Shown piece by piece: positions 29,368 through 38,979 of a DNA stretch of 64,000 nt (position 1 is the stretch's first letter; each line of letters begins with the position of its first letter). Position numbers and translations under genes: made by a program. The DNA is from Diacronema lutheri (lineage: Eukaryota > Haptophyta > Pavlovophyceae > Pavlovales > Pavlovaceae). The DNA lies in NCBI GenBank assembly GCA_019448385.1, contig JAGTXO010000005.1:1302001-1366000 (forward strand). Reading direction: 5' to 3'. The notes beneath the pieces are model-generated. The model was not told the origin of the DNA. It saw nothing but the letters and a program-made list of their open reading frames with translations, and searched no databases.

Positions 29368-31438
29368 TGCAACTGCAGCAGCAGCTGCAACTGCTGCAGC
29401 ACGGCATGCGGCCGGCAACGGCGCTCGCAGCCTCGCCGGGCTACGCACGCGCGTGCGCAGGCGGAGGCGGTGACGACAAGCTGGAAGGCGCCACGCCCGC
29501 GCGGTTGCCCCCGCGCACCACCGACTCGCAGCCGGACGCGCCGGGCGCGCTTGGCGGAGCGGCCTGCGGCACGGACGGGTGCGGCGCGATCGCGAGCGCG
29601 TCGCCGCCTCCGCCGCCCTCGGCCGCTGCTGCTGCGACAACGGCCCCACCTCCGTCCTCGTTTCTCGCCCTCGTGCGCGAGGCAATCTGCCAGGCGCCCG
29701 ACCGGATCGCGCCGACCGAGTACTTGTGCAGGCAGGTGGCGCGAAGGCTTGAGCTGCTGCCCGCGGGCCTCGCTGCGCGCTGGCTCCCCGCCGAGGTGAC
29801 AGCGCGTGATTACCTTCTCTCCGCGCTCAAATTCCTCGCCGCTCCTCCGCCCGAGTACAACGGCGCGGAGGGCGCGGTCGAGCTGCCAACCGCGCCCCTC
29901 CTTGCCTTTGACAGTTCCACGCAGGTACGCGCGCGATCTTGAGCGGGGCGGCTTTGGCCTTCGAGGCGCACGCTGACCGCGCGGTATTGCGCGTGCTGCG
30001 CGCGTGCGCCGCCACATCGCCACCCCGCGCCCGGCGCCCCCGCGCCCCCGCGCCCCCGCGCCCACTCGCTCTGCTGCTTGCGCCCGCCGCTCTGCTGCTT
30101 GTGCCCACTCGCTCTGCTGCTTGCGCCCACTCGCTCTGCTGCTTGCGCCCACTCGCTCTGCTGCTTGCGCCCACTCGCTCTGCTGCTTGCGCCCACTCGC
30201 TCTTCGCTCTGCTGCTTGCGCCCACTCGCTCTGCTGCTTGCGCCCACTCGCTCTGCTGCTTGCGCCCACTCGCTCTTCGCTCTGCTGCTTGCGCCCACTC
30301 GCTCTGCTGCTTGCGCCCACTCGCTCTGCTGCTTGCGCCCACTCGCTCCGCTGCTTGCGCCCGCCGCTCGCTTCGCGCCGTCGCGCAGGCGTACACATGG
30401 GTCGGCAGACGGCACACGCCCGCCCTACCCGCGGTCGAGCCCGCCGCGGTCGCATCCGCAGCGGCGGCTCGAGCAACGGACGCCGCCGCTGACGACGACG
30501 ACGACGACGAGCTGGCGGTGGTCGACTGCCTCGACGAGATGCACGCCGCGCTGTACGGCCAGCAGCTGAGCAACGGCGCCGCGTTCTCGACTGGCCGCTT
30601 TGGCGCGCAATCAGCGAGCGCTCTGCTCGGCCGAGCCGTGCCGCGCGCGGGGGCGACGGTCGTGCGCACGTCGGCCGCCGCGGCTGAGCGCTTCCGCGAG
30701 CAGGAGACGGTGCGGTACGCGCAGCCCGACCGCCCCTTCCGCTTCGAGTTCACCGCGCGCGATTCGACAGGCGCCGAGCGCACCTTCTTCACCGCAGTCG
30801 CGGCCGTCAAGCGCGGCGCGCCCAACCCGTCGACCAAACCGCGCGAGCACGCGCTGCTGCGCAGCGAGCGGCCGGCGCACGTGACGATCCTCACGCTCGT
30901 GCGTGACGCGGCCGCGCGCCTGCCCGACGGCGTGGGCACGCGCGCCGACGTCTCCGAGCTGTTGCGCGACTCGCAGTTTGTCGTCGACGGCGCGAGCGAG
31001 GCGCAGCTGGCGCAGGTTGTGTCCGGAGCGCTCGACCGGCTGCATTACGAGAAGGACGCGTGCGTGCGCTACGAACCAGAGCGCAAGTTGTGGATCTACC
31101 TCCACCGCAACCGCGCGCTTGACGAGTTTGGTGCACGCGCCATGCACTCGGCGGCGCGCACGCCGCGCGCCCGCGCGTTCGCCGCCCCTCACGCGCGCCA
31201 CGCCCGCCCCCCGCGCGCGCGCTCGGCGGCTCGGCGCGCAGGCCAAGCGCAGGCGGGCTCGGCGCGCAAGCGGCCGGCGCCGCCGCCGCCCGGCGCGCCG
31301 ACGCCCGCGCAGGCGAGCGCTGGCCTGCGCGGGCCGGTGCAGCCGCTGCCGCCCGGCGCCGCGCCGCCGCCCGGCACGGTCAGCACCGCCGGGCTCGTGC
31401 GCCCCGCCGCTCCGCGGCCGCAGCCTGCGGCGCCTTGA
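28512..31438 (+). CDS. NFRKB: NFRKB-like INO80 complex subunit
   Basis: Exons 28512-29924, 30389-31130 and 31242-31438 (783 residues). Intron 1 (464 bases, GTACGC to GCGCAG) holds a 22-base tandem array; intron 2 (111 bases, GTGCAC to GCGCAG) is inferred because it restores EFGQAQAGSARKR, like the family's EEFERIHQAQ segment. NFRKB is the deubiquitinase adaptor (DEUBAD) subunit of the INO80 remodeller. Residues 35-150: LLPDDVCDALRGAGAPLLRQ and FHFVHPFERVIDLLNSG. Residues 385-475: the winged-helix region, SFLALVREAICQAPDRIAP and DYLLSALKFLA, continuing across the splice as TQ|AYTWVG. The C-terminal block is the best conserved: HVTILTLVRDAAARLPDGVG, SGALDRLHYEKDACVRYEP, KLWIYLHRNRALDEF. A poly-Gly and a long poly-Gln tract sit between domains. 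Confidence 0.87.
29281..29400 (+). repeat. CAG/TTG triplet tract encoding poly-Gln (about 40 residues)
   Basis: A nearly pure CAG run broken by TTG and CTG codons encodes a Gln-rich block with a few Leu in the NFRKB-like protein. It follows a GGC run (29090-29120) encoding poly-Gly. Such tracts are length-unstable, so strain variation is likely. Confidence 0.9.
30068..30362. repeat. 22-bp tandem array inside NFRKB intron 1
   Basis: About a dozen copies of GCTCTGCTGCTTGCGCCCACTC in direct tandem, with a six-base GCTCTT insert recurring twice. The array fills most of the 464-base intron and keeps all frames nearly free of stops. There are no spacers, so it is a minisatellite and not a CRISPR. 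Confidence 0.85.
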
Positions 31439-31618
31439 TCGCGAGGCGCGTCGAATGCGCGCCGACGTTGGCCTCCGCGCCGCTGCGTCCGACAAAACGA
31501 CGGTGCGAACTGATGAGGGCAAGTCAGTCACAGATGGTGCAGTACTACAAGGATCCCCCTGAACCGCCGGCGACTCACCGGACGCAGCGCCTGTGGCGCC
31601 GCACGCGCCCTCGGTTGC

Positions 31619-31640
31619 GGCTCGAAAAATTTAAAATGGG
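31619..31640. promoter_or_regulatory. AT-rich island upstream of asparaginyl-tRNA synthetase
   Basis: CTCGAAAAATTTAAAATGGG is the only AT-rich stretch between the NFRKB stop (31438) and the synthetase ATG (31724), about 85-105 bases upstream of it. Similar islands precede other genes in the window. A core-promoter role is inference. Nothing else stands out in 31439-31723. Confidence 0.4.
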
Positions 31641-31723
31641 CGCTACGTCCGGGTGTGACAGTAGTAGTGACGCTTTGCCCGTGCCACGCGCGTCGCCATC
31701 GTCGCGGCCCAGGTCCTGGAGCC

Positions 31724-33977
31724 ATGTCGCTCGATAAGTACCTCGAGGAGATCAAGCTGCAGGAGACGCTGCACCGCATGTGCGCGCCCTTCGCCGCCGC
31801 CGCGCGGCACGTGCGCAACGCGCGCATTCGCGCCGCGCAGCTCGACCCCGCGGCCGTCTGCGCGCTCACGCTCGGTATCCTCGCGCGCCACGCGCGCCAG
31901 GGCAAACGAGGTCGCGAAGGCGATGCCGGCCAACCCAACGGACTTCATGATCGATCACCTGCTTAAGCTGGGGTGCGCGTCGGGCACGGAGCCCGCGCTC
32001 GTCGCGCGGCTGCGCGAGGTGCGCGCGACGCTCGCGGCGGACGCGGCCGAGGCCGAGGCGGTGCGGGCGCGCAAGGACGCGCTCGAGGCGGAGAATGCAA
32101 AGCTGAGCTACCGGATCGAGCTGCTGCTCAAGACGCTCGACGAGATGGAGGCGGGTGGCGCCAAGGCGCCCGCCGTCGCCTCCTCCGCCGCAGCCGCCAG
32201 GCTCAGCGGCGCCCCTCCCACCGGCCACTCTGCCTTCTCGTGGCAGGCGGGCGCCGGCTCGGTGCCGCTCGGTCACTCGAGCTTCAGCTGGCAGGGCGGT
32301 CTGCAGGCGCAGCCAAACGGCGGCGGGGGCGGCGCTGCGACGGGTGCCGCCGTCGCCGCTCGCCCCGCCGCCGCCGGCTCGGACGGCTTGCTCGTGCGCG
32401 AGCCTTTCTCCGACCGCGTCGCGATCGCGCGCGTGCTGCGCGCGGGCAAGCGCGCGACCGGCCAGACCGTCACGGTGTGCGGCTGGGTGAAGACCAACCG
32501 CGCGCAGAAGGAGCGCTCGTTCGTCGAGCTGAACGACGGCTCGTGCCTCGCCAACCTGCAGATCGTCGTCGACAGCACCTGCGCAAGCCGCGAGACGGCC
32601 GTGACCGTGGCGGGCGCGGCGACCGGCGCGTCAATGCGCGTCGTCGGCGTGCTCGTCGATTCGCCGGGCTCGCAGGAGACGGAGGTGAAGGCGAGCGAGG
32701 TGCATCTGCTCGGCACGGTCGACGCGTCGACCTACCCGCTCGCCAAGAAGGGCCACTCCCTCGAGTTCCTCCGCAGCGTCGCGCACCTGCGCGCACGTAC
32801 CAACACGCTGGGCGCCGTTATGCGCGTGCGCAACGCCCTCGCGTACGCGACGCACGCCTTCTTCCAGCAGGCGGGCTTCCTGTATGTGCACACGCCGATC
32901 GTCACCGCGTCCGACTGCGAGGGCGCGGGCGAGATGTTCCAGGTGACGACGCACAAGCTGCGCGCCGGCGTCGCGCCCGCCGTGTACAAGCCCGAGGAGG
33001 ACTTCTTCGGCAAGGAGGCGTTCCTCACGGTGAGCGGCCAGCTGAACGGCGAGTTCTACGCGTGCGGGCTTGGCAGCATCTACACCTTTGGGCCTACCTT
33101 CCGCGCCGAGCACGGGCACACGACGCGTCACCTCGCTGAGTTTTGGATGATCGAACCGGAGATTGCCTTTGCCGACCTCACCGACGACATGAACCTGGCA
33201 GAGGCCTACCTCAAGCACTGCTTCGCGCACGTGCTCGCCTCGTGCGCCGAGGACCTCGCCTTCCTCAGCGACATGTACGACAAGGACAAGCCCGGCCCAA
33301 AGCTCGCCGCGCGGCTGTCGCAGATTGTCGACGAGCCCTTTGCGCGCGTCACGTACACCGAGGCGATCGAGCTGCTGTGCAAGGTGGAGGGCAAGGCATG
33401 GGAATTCCCGCCAAAGTGGGGCGAGGAGCTGCAGACCGAGCACGAGCGCCACCTCTGTGAGCACACCTTCTGCAAGCCGACGATCGTGTACAACTACCCG
33501 AAGGGCTGCAAGGCTTTTTATATGCGCCTCAACGACGATGGCAAGACCGTCGCGGCCATGGACGTGCTCTTCCCTAAGGCGAGCCGCCGCGCGCGCGCCG
33601 TGGCGTCGCGCGCGCCGCGCGCTCGCCGCCGCGCATGCGCCCGCCGCCGCGCGCGCGCCCGCCCACACGCAGCGCCGTGCGCCGCGCGCGCGCCACGACC
33701 GTGTCACGACCGCGCCGCGCCGCGCCGCGCGCAGGTGGGCGAGATGGTGGGTGGCTCGCAGCGCGAGGAGCGGCTCGACGTGCTCATCTCGCGCATGACG
33801 GAGCTCGGGCTCGAGCCCGAGCCGTACAAGGCCTACCTTGACACGCGCAGGTGCGGGACGCAAAAGCACGCCGGCTTTGGCCTCGGCTTTGAGCGGCTCG
33901 TGCTCTTTGCGACGGCGATGGACAACATCCGCGACGTGATTCCCTTCCCCAGATGGCACGGATCCGCGATGTTTTAG
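31724..33977 (+). CDS. NARS: Asparaginyl-tRNA synthetase with Dpy-30/RIIa-like N-terminal extension
   Basis: Exons 31724-31779, 31901-33578 and 33735-33977 (658 residues). Intron 1 is 121 bases (GTGCGC to GCCAG, phase 2); intron 2 is a 156-base GC-AG intron (AAG|GCGAGC to GCGCAG), placed where family sequence reads VLFPK|VGEMVGGSQREER. The enzyme charges tRNA-Asn. The OB-fold is at about 200-300 (TVTVCGWVKTNRAQKERSFV); class II motif 2 is FRAEHGHTTRHLAEFWMIEP and motif 3 GFGLGFERLVLFATAMDNIR. No plastid or mitochondrial leader is seen, so it is probably cytosolic. The first 160 residues are unusual: LHRMANEVAKAMPANPTDFM plus IDHLL resembles a Dpy-30/RIIa docking helix pair, then a coiled coil, then two GHS[AS]FSWQ repeats. 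The join at exon 1 to 2 is required to form this motif. Confidence 0.9.
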
Positions 33978-34167
33978 GCCGCGGGGCCTCGATACACTCA
34001 CACCGAGGCCACGCGCGCCTCAATGCGTGCCCACCGGCAGGCGGCGCATTGAGTTGGCGGGCCGCGCGCAGTCGGCTGCGCGCACGCGCGCGTGAACGCG
34101 CCGGCCCGCGGCCGCGAGCATCGAGCAGTGGTGGCGACTGGCGAGACAAGCGCGCGATGAGAGTGAT

Positions 34168-34190
34168 TGGCGGAAACGTTTTAAAAACGG
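34168..34190. promoter_or_regulatory. AT-rich palindromic island upstream of SQOR
   Basis: GGAAACGTTTTAAAAACGGC lies about 65-85 bases before the SQOR ATG; CGTTTTAAAAACG is nearly self-complementary. It is the only AT-rich stretch in 33978-34253, which otherwise holds no feature. A core-promoter role is inference. Confidence 0.38.
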
Positions 34191-34253
34191 CGGTACATAC
34201 AAACCTGCTGCCTTCCGACTTCGGCGACCCTTCGGCGCCGGAAGGCCGGCGGA

Positions 34254-35701
34254 ATGCTCCGCAACCTTCCGCGCGTGCGCGCCGCGGCCGGGGCTCTCGG
34301 CGCGGTGGTGGGCTATGGTTGTGGCCTCCTCGCAGAGCACCGAGCCGAGACGAAGGCATCATCGGCGGAGCGCCACTCGATCGTCGTGATCGGCGGCGGC
34401 GCGGCCGGCCTGTCGGTCGCGTCGCAGCTGCTGCTGAAGCTAGGAACCACCGCGGACGTCGCGATCGTCGAGCCGTCTGAGTGGCACTATTACCAGCCGG
34501 GCTGGACGCTCGTGGGTGGCGGCATCATGAAGGCCGAGGAGACGCGCAAGAAGATGTCCTCGTTCATGCCCAAGGGTGCCACGTGGATCAAGGCGGCCGT
34601 GAGCGCGATCGACCCGGACCAGAATTGTGCGCGCGCGCGCGTGCGCGCACCCAACGCACGGGCCCGCGCAAGCGGGTCACGCGTGTTGGTCGTTCGTCTT
34701 TCCGCGTGCGCGCGCGTTGCACAGCGCTCTCGCTTGCGGACGGCCGGCAGGTGGGCTACGACTTCCTGGTCGTCGCGCCCGGGCTGCAGATCGACTTTTG
34801 CTGCGTGAAGGGCCTCAAGGAGGCGGTGGGCCATGACGGCGTCTCGTCGATTTACGACTATGAGCACTGCCAGGCCACGTGGGAGGACGTGCGCGCCTTC
34901 AAGGGCGGCACCGCCGTCTTCACGCAGCCCAAGAGCGGGATCAAGTGCGGCGGTGCGCCTCAGAAGATCATGTGGCTCGCCGAGGATTACTGGAGCCGCG
35001 CGGCCGTGCGCAAGGACGTGACCGTCAAGTTTTGCACGGGGCTCGGCTCCATGTTCGCTGTGCCGAAGTACCGCGAGGCGCTCGAGCGCCTCGTCCGCGA
35101 GCGCGGCGTCGACGCGTCATTTGGGCACGAGCTCGTCGAGGTGGACGGCGCTCGCAAGGTGGCCACGTTCGAGAAGGCGGACGGCAGCCGCGTGTCCCTC
35201 GAGTACGACCTGCTGCACGTCGTGCCTAGGATGGGCGCGCCCGCGTTCATCAAGGCCTCGCCGCTCGCGTGCAAGGCGACGGGTTTCGTCGAGGTGGATA
35301 AGCAGTCGCTGCAGCACGTCGCCTACCCAAACGTGTTCGCGTGTGGCGATGTGGCCAGCACGCCCAACTCAAAGACGGCCGCTGCTGTCACGGCGCAGGC
35401 GCCCGTCGTGGTGCACAACCTGATCAGGCAGATGGAGGGCAAGCGGGGCAAGGCGCAGTACGACGGGTACGCGAGCTGCCCGATCCTCACGAGGCGGGGC
35501 GAGCTGCTGCTTGCAGAATTCAAATACGGCGGCGTGCTCGCGGAGACGTTCCACGCGCCGCCGTTGCTCGACCAGGGCAAGCCGCAGGCGCTCTTCTACT
35601 ACATGAAGACCATCGTTTTCCCCTTCGCGTACTGGAATTTCATGCTGCATGGCCGCTGGTTCGGCACGCGCACATTCTTCGAGCCGCGCTACACAGAGTA
35701 G
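34254..35701 (+). CDS. SQOR: Mitochondrial sulfide:quinone oxidoreductase
   Basis: Exons 34254-34626 and 34725-35701 (449 residues, matching human SQOR at 450). The 98-base intron is GTGCGC to GCACAG, phase 1. The FAD enzyme oxidises sulfide and passes electrons to ubiquinone on the inner mitochondrial membrane. MLRNLPRVRAAAGALGAVVG is a presequence. Motifs: IVVIGGGAAGLSVASQLL (Rossmann FAD site), WHYYQPGWTLVGGG, then the redox cysteines in IKCGGAPQKIMWLAEDYW and YASCPILTRRGELLLAEFKY, equivalent to the human pair. NVFACGDVASTPNSKTAAAV binds the flavin second site, and the C-terminal helices (FYYMKTIVFPFAYWNFMLHG) would dip into the membrane. It converges with the branching-enzyme gene, 87 bases apart. 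Confidence 0.93.
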
Positions 35702-35788
35702 TGCGCGCATCAGGACCGACCAGTTCACACGTGCGCTCTGCAAAGCGTCGAGCGCGCGGCCGTAGCGAGGGCCGCCGAGACTGCGGTA

Positions 35789-38083
35789 TCACGGGATAAG
35801 CGGCGTGAACAGCACAGCCCCGCCCTGGGGGCCATCGACTCCGCCGCCGAGCGCGATCGCAGCATGGGCCGCGCCCGGCGCGCCAGCGGTGGCGCCCCAC
35901 GGCTCGGCGGGCCGCACGTCGAGGTCGCAGCTCGCGAGGATGAATGCGCAGGCGGGCGGCACGGTGAGGAGCAGCTCGTGCGGCCGCACCGTGCGCTGCA
36001 GCACGAGGGAGCGCGAGCGGCCGCCCCATAGCGCGTCGTCGGTGGAGAGGACGAGGGTCGAGTAGTCGCCGCTCACGCACACAGGGTAGGCCTGCACCGG
36101 TTGCTCGGGGTGCGCGTTCACGACGAAGAGCAGGCGCGCGCGCTCAAAGGCGATCAGCTGCACGCCCTCGTCGACGCACGCGAGCCGCGCGTGCGGCGCG
36201 TGCAGCCAGCCGTGCGCCTCCGCTGCTTCGTTCAGCGCGCGGTCGTAATCGTACAGCCAGCGGTAGCGGAGGAGCGGGTCGTCGACGAGATCCCACCGCC
36301 GGCGCGCCTTGTCGAGGGAGTAGGCGTTGCCCTCGCGCGGAAAGTCCACCCACTGCGGGTGCCCAAACTCGTTGCCCATAAAATTGAGGTACCCGTCGCC
36401 GCCGAGCGCGCTCGTCAGAAGCCGTACAAGCTTCAGCGCCGCGACGCCATACTCAATGCGCGGCGTGAGCGGCGAGAGGCGGCTCATGTGGTGGTACATG
36501 TCGGTACCCATCAGCCTGAACGCAAGCGTTTGCGCGCCAACGAGCGAGTGGTCGTGGCACTCGGCGTAGGCAATTGTCCGGTCGCACAGCCTGCGCTTGC
36601 ACAGCTCCGACGCCACGTGCGCGAGCGGCCACCTGCCGGGCGGCGACTCGGCGAGGACGTGGATCCAGAGCGGAGGGATGCCAATCGCGAGACGGTAGTC
36701 GAAGCCGAGGCCGCCGCGCGCGGGCGGCAGGCAGAGCGCGCAGTGCCCGCTGCACTCCTCCGCGACCGTCGTGAGCGGGAGCGGCAGGCCAAAATGCTCT
36801 CTCTCCTCGTGCAGCATGCTGTTCGCGAGCATCAGGTAGACCGCGGCGTCGATGTCGAGCTCGGAAGAGGGCGTGGACGACGACGAGCCATCCGAGCCGT
36901 GCGAGTCGACCGACGAGCTGCGCGCGAGGGAGCAGCACGCGGGCGGCGAAGCGCGCGGGACTCTAGCGGCGTGCGCGCGCGCGCCGTCGCGGCCGCCGCC
37001 TCCGCCACCGAGCGTTGGCGCGCCGTCGGGCTGCTCGCCGCGCGGGCTCGCCGGCCCGGCGCTCGCCGTTCCACACGGCTGCAACCCGCGGTGTGTGTAC
37101 AGCATCGTCGTCACCGCGTCGAAGCGGAAGCCGTCAAAGGCATACGCGCGTGCGTACCAAAGCAAATTGCTCAGCAGAAAACGCAGAACCTCGTCGCGCC
37201 CGTAGTCGAAGAGGCGCGAGCCCCAGACGCGGTGGTGGCCGCGCGCGCCCGAGTGGAAATACTGCGAGCGCGAGCCGTCGAAGCGGCTCAGTCCCTCCGC
37301 CGAATTTGCGCTCGCGTGCGAGTGGACAACGTCCATCAGAACGCAGAGGCCGAGCCCGTGCGCGGCGTCGATCAACGCGCGCAGCTCGTCGGGCGGGCCG
37401 AAGCGGCAGGCGGGCGCGAAGAAGGAGGTGACGTGGTAGCCGAACGACTCGTAACATCCGTGCTCCTGCACCGCCATCAGCTGCAGCGCGTTGTACCCCA
37501 GGTCGGCGACGCGCGGGAGCACGCACTCACGGAACTCGGCCCATGTCGCGATCCGCGGCTCGTTGGACGACATGCCGACGTGCGCCTCGTAAATGCGGAG
37601 CGAGGGCGGGCGCGGCGGGCGCGGATGCCGCCACGCGTACTCCGCGCGCGTCGGATCGACGTGCACGCCGGCGAAACCGCCCGTGTCCTCGTCGCGCGTC
37701 GTTTGGCGCACCCACGCGGGCACGCGCTCAACGAGGTGCACGTCGTGCGGCGGCGCGGGGCTGCAGATGCCGACCAGCACCTTGATGCGCGAGCCGGGCG
37801 CAATCGCAGGCGCGCCTCCCACGTCGGGCATGTACAGCTCCCACACGCCGCGCTCGTTGCGCGCGCACGCGTGCGCGCTCGGCCGCCAGCCGTTGAAATC
37901 GCCGATCAGGCTCAGGCTCGTCGCGGCCGGCGCCCATTCGCGGTAGACGAGGCCGTCGCCGCAGCGCGAGATGCCGTAAAAACTGAGCCCATTGTCGATC
38001 ACAAAGGCGCGCAGCGAACCCTCGTCCTGCTCGATGCCGAGCTTGGTGCGAACGAACGCGTCCGCGAGATCGTACATACCCAT
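35789..38083 (-). CDS. GBE1: 1,4-alpha-glucan branching enzyme (GH13)
   Basis: One exon of 764 residues from ATG 38083 (MGMYDLADAFVRTKLG). It makes alpha-1,6 branches in storage glucan. The N-terminal CBM48 region includes REWAPAATSLSLIGDFNGW; the GH13 barrel includes YNALQLMAVQEHGCYESFGY, LGLCVLMDVVHSHAS, DGFRFDAVTTMLYTHRG (nucleophile Asp, about 324), AEECSGHC (acid/base Glu, about 442), and AECHDHSLVG (third Asp, about 509), then NFMGNEFGHPQWVDFPREGN. The last of these and the domain order are diagnostic. A 75-residue low-complexity insert follows THRG. It has phase-matched GT and AG sites and may be a small intron or a surface loop. There is no targeting leader, so cytosolic glucan storage is likely. 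Confidence 0.92.
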   Translation of the reverse strand: MGMYDLADAFVRTKLGIEQDEGSLRAFVIDNGLSFYGISRCGDGLVYREWAPAATSLSLIGDFNGWRPSAHACARNERGVWELYMPDVGGAPAIAPGSRIKVLVGICSPAPPHDVHLVERVPAWVRQTTRDEDTGGFAGVHVDPTRAEYAWRHPRPPRPPSLRIYEAHVGMSSNEPRIATWAEFRECVLPRVADLGYNALQLMAVQEHGCYESFGYHVTSFFAPACRFGPPDELRALIDAAHGLGLCVLMDVVHSHASANSAEGLSRFDGSRSQYFHSGARGHHRVWGSRLFDYGRDEVLRFLLSNLLWYARAYAFDGFRFDAVTTMLYTHRGLQPCGTASAGPASPRGEQPDGAPTLGGGGGGRDGARAHAARVPRASPPACCSLARSSSVDSHGSDGSSSSTPSSELDIDAAVYLMLANSMLHEEREHFGLPLPLTTVAEECSGHCALCLPPARGGLGFDYRLAIGIPPLWIHVLAESPPGRWPLAHVASELCKRRLCDRTIAYAECHDHSLVGAQTLAFRLMGTDMYHHMSRLSPLTPRIEYGVAALKLVRLLTSALGGDGYLNFMGNEFGHPQWVDFPREGNAYSLDKARRRWDLVDDPLLRYRWLYDYDRALNEAAEAHGWLHAPHARLACVDEGVQLIAFERARLLFVVNAHPEQPVQAYPVCVSGDYSTLVLSTDDALWGGRSRSLVLQRTVRPHELLLTVPPACAFILASCDLDVRPAEPWGATAGAPGAAHAAIALGGGVDGPQGGAVLFTPLIP

Positions 38084-38168
38084 GACGGCCTCCGTCCGCC
38101 CTCGTGCGCGTGCACGCGTGCTCGCGGAACGAAACCCTTCGAATCCCGAAAAGGGCGGCAATAATAAA
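38084..38168. promoter_or_regulatory. 85-bp divergent promoter, branching enzyme / thymidylate-synthase-like
   Basis: The starts at 38083 (minus) and 38169 (plus) are 85 bases apart. The region contains TTCGAATCCCGAA and, just before the plus start, GGCAATAATAAA, an AT-rich island. Nothing else is seen. Confidence 0.42.
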
Positions 38169-38852
38169 ATGGTGCAGGCTACGAGCGCGTCGGCCATGCG
38201 CGCCACGCCTGGGGTACCCGGGCTGCCCCGCTACGCGACGCCGCGCGAGATGCTCGACGCAATGGAGGCTGCGACGCGCGAGCTCCCGCCAGATGGTTGC
38301 CTCCGCAACTGGATTGGCGTCGTCGAGCAGATGGACGCGAGCGCGATCGTCGTGGAGACGGACCTCTTCCCCGCGGACGCGCTCGCCTTCTACACGTTCC
38401 ACAATCTGGCAGGCGCCGTCGCCGCGCCCCCCGAGCTGCTCCCACGCATGGACGAGCTGCGCGCGCAGTACTACGCCGCGGCGCGAGGCGGCGGTCAGGG
38501 CGACTACCGCGCGGGCATCGCCGCAAAGGTGGCCGACGTCGTCGCGTGCCTACAGGCGCACCCGGGCAGCAAGCGCGCAGTGCTGAGCATTCCCTTCTCC
38601 TCCGGCCGCGGGAGCCACGAGGTGCGCCACGGGGACACGGACGAGGCGAAGTGCCTCCGCGAGCTCCACTTTTACATCGATGCTGGCGACGACCGCCTCC
38701 ACTGCTCGGCGTTCATGCGAGCGCAAGCGACGTCCATCTTTCCCAAGAACATACATCTCATCGGAACGCTCCTCGGTGCCATTGCGCAGCAGCTAGGGCT
38801 CGCGCCGGGCACGTACGTGCACTTTGTGACCACGCTGGTGCACGGGCGCTGA
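38169..38852 (+). CDS. Thymidylate synthase-fold protein (divergent)
   Basis: One exon of 227 residues from ATG 38169 (MVQATSASAMRATPG). The C-terminal half reads like the thymidylate synthase/dCMP hydroxymethylase fold: KCLRELHFYIDAGDDRLHCS and AFMRAQATSIFPKNIHLIG, then GLAPGTYVHFVTTLVHGR. By position, the Cys of KCLRELHFYI would be the catalytic nucleophile and FMRAQ matches the YQRS-D phosphate-binding segment. The protein is shorter than ThyA (about 264) and lacks the usual C-terminal folate-binding tail. The substrate is therefore unclear: dUMP methylation, hydroxymethylation of a pyrimidine, or a non-catalytic relative. Divergent from the branching enzyme. Confidence 0.7.
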   Translation: MVQATSASAMRATPGVPGLPRYATPREMLDAMEAATRELPPDGCLRNWIGVVEQMDASAIVVETDLFPADALAFYTFHNLAGAVAAPPELLPRMDELRAQYYAAARGGGQGDYRAGIAAKVADVVACLQAHPGSKRAVLSIPFSSGRGSHEVRHGDTDEAKCLRELHFYIDAGDDRLHCSAFMRAQATSIFPKNIHLIGTLLGAIAQQLGLAPGTYVHFVTTLVHGR

Positions 38853-38979
38853 CTGGACGGACTGGCCGGTCGGGTGGCGAGAAAACGCCTCTCAGCATCT
38901 CGAAGCCGCTCGAGCACACCAACGCACACGAAGTCGGCCACGACGCGCCGGCGCGCGACCGCACACTTGGCGCGCCGCG

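Noticed and set aside
30068-30362. CRISPR-like array
   Set aside because: The 22-base units abut with no unique spacers and lie inside a spliced intron of a eukaryotic gene.
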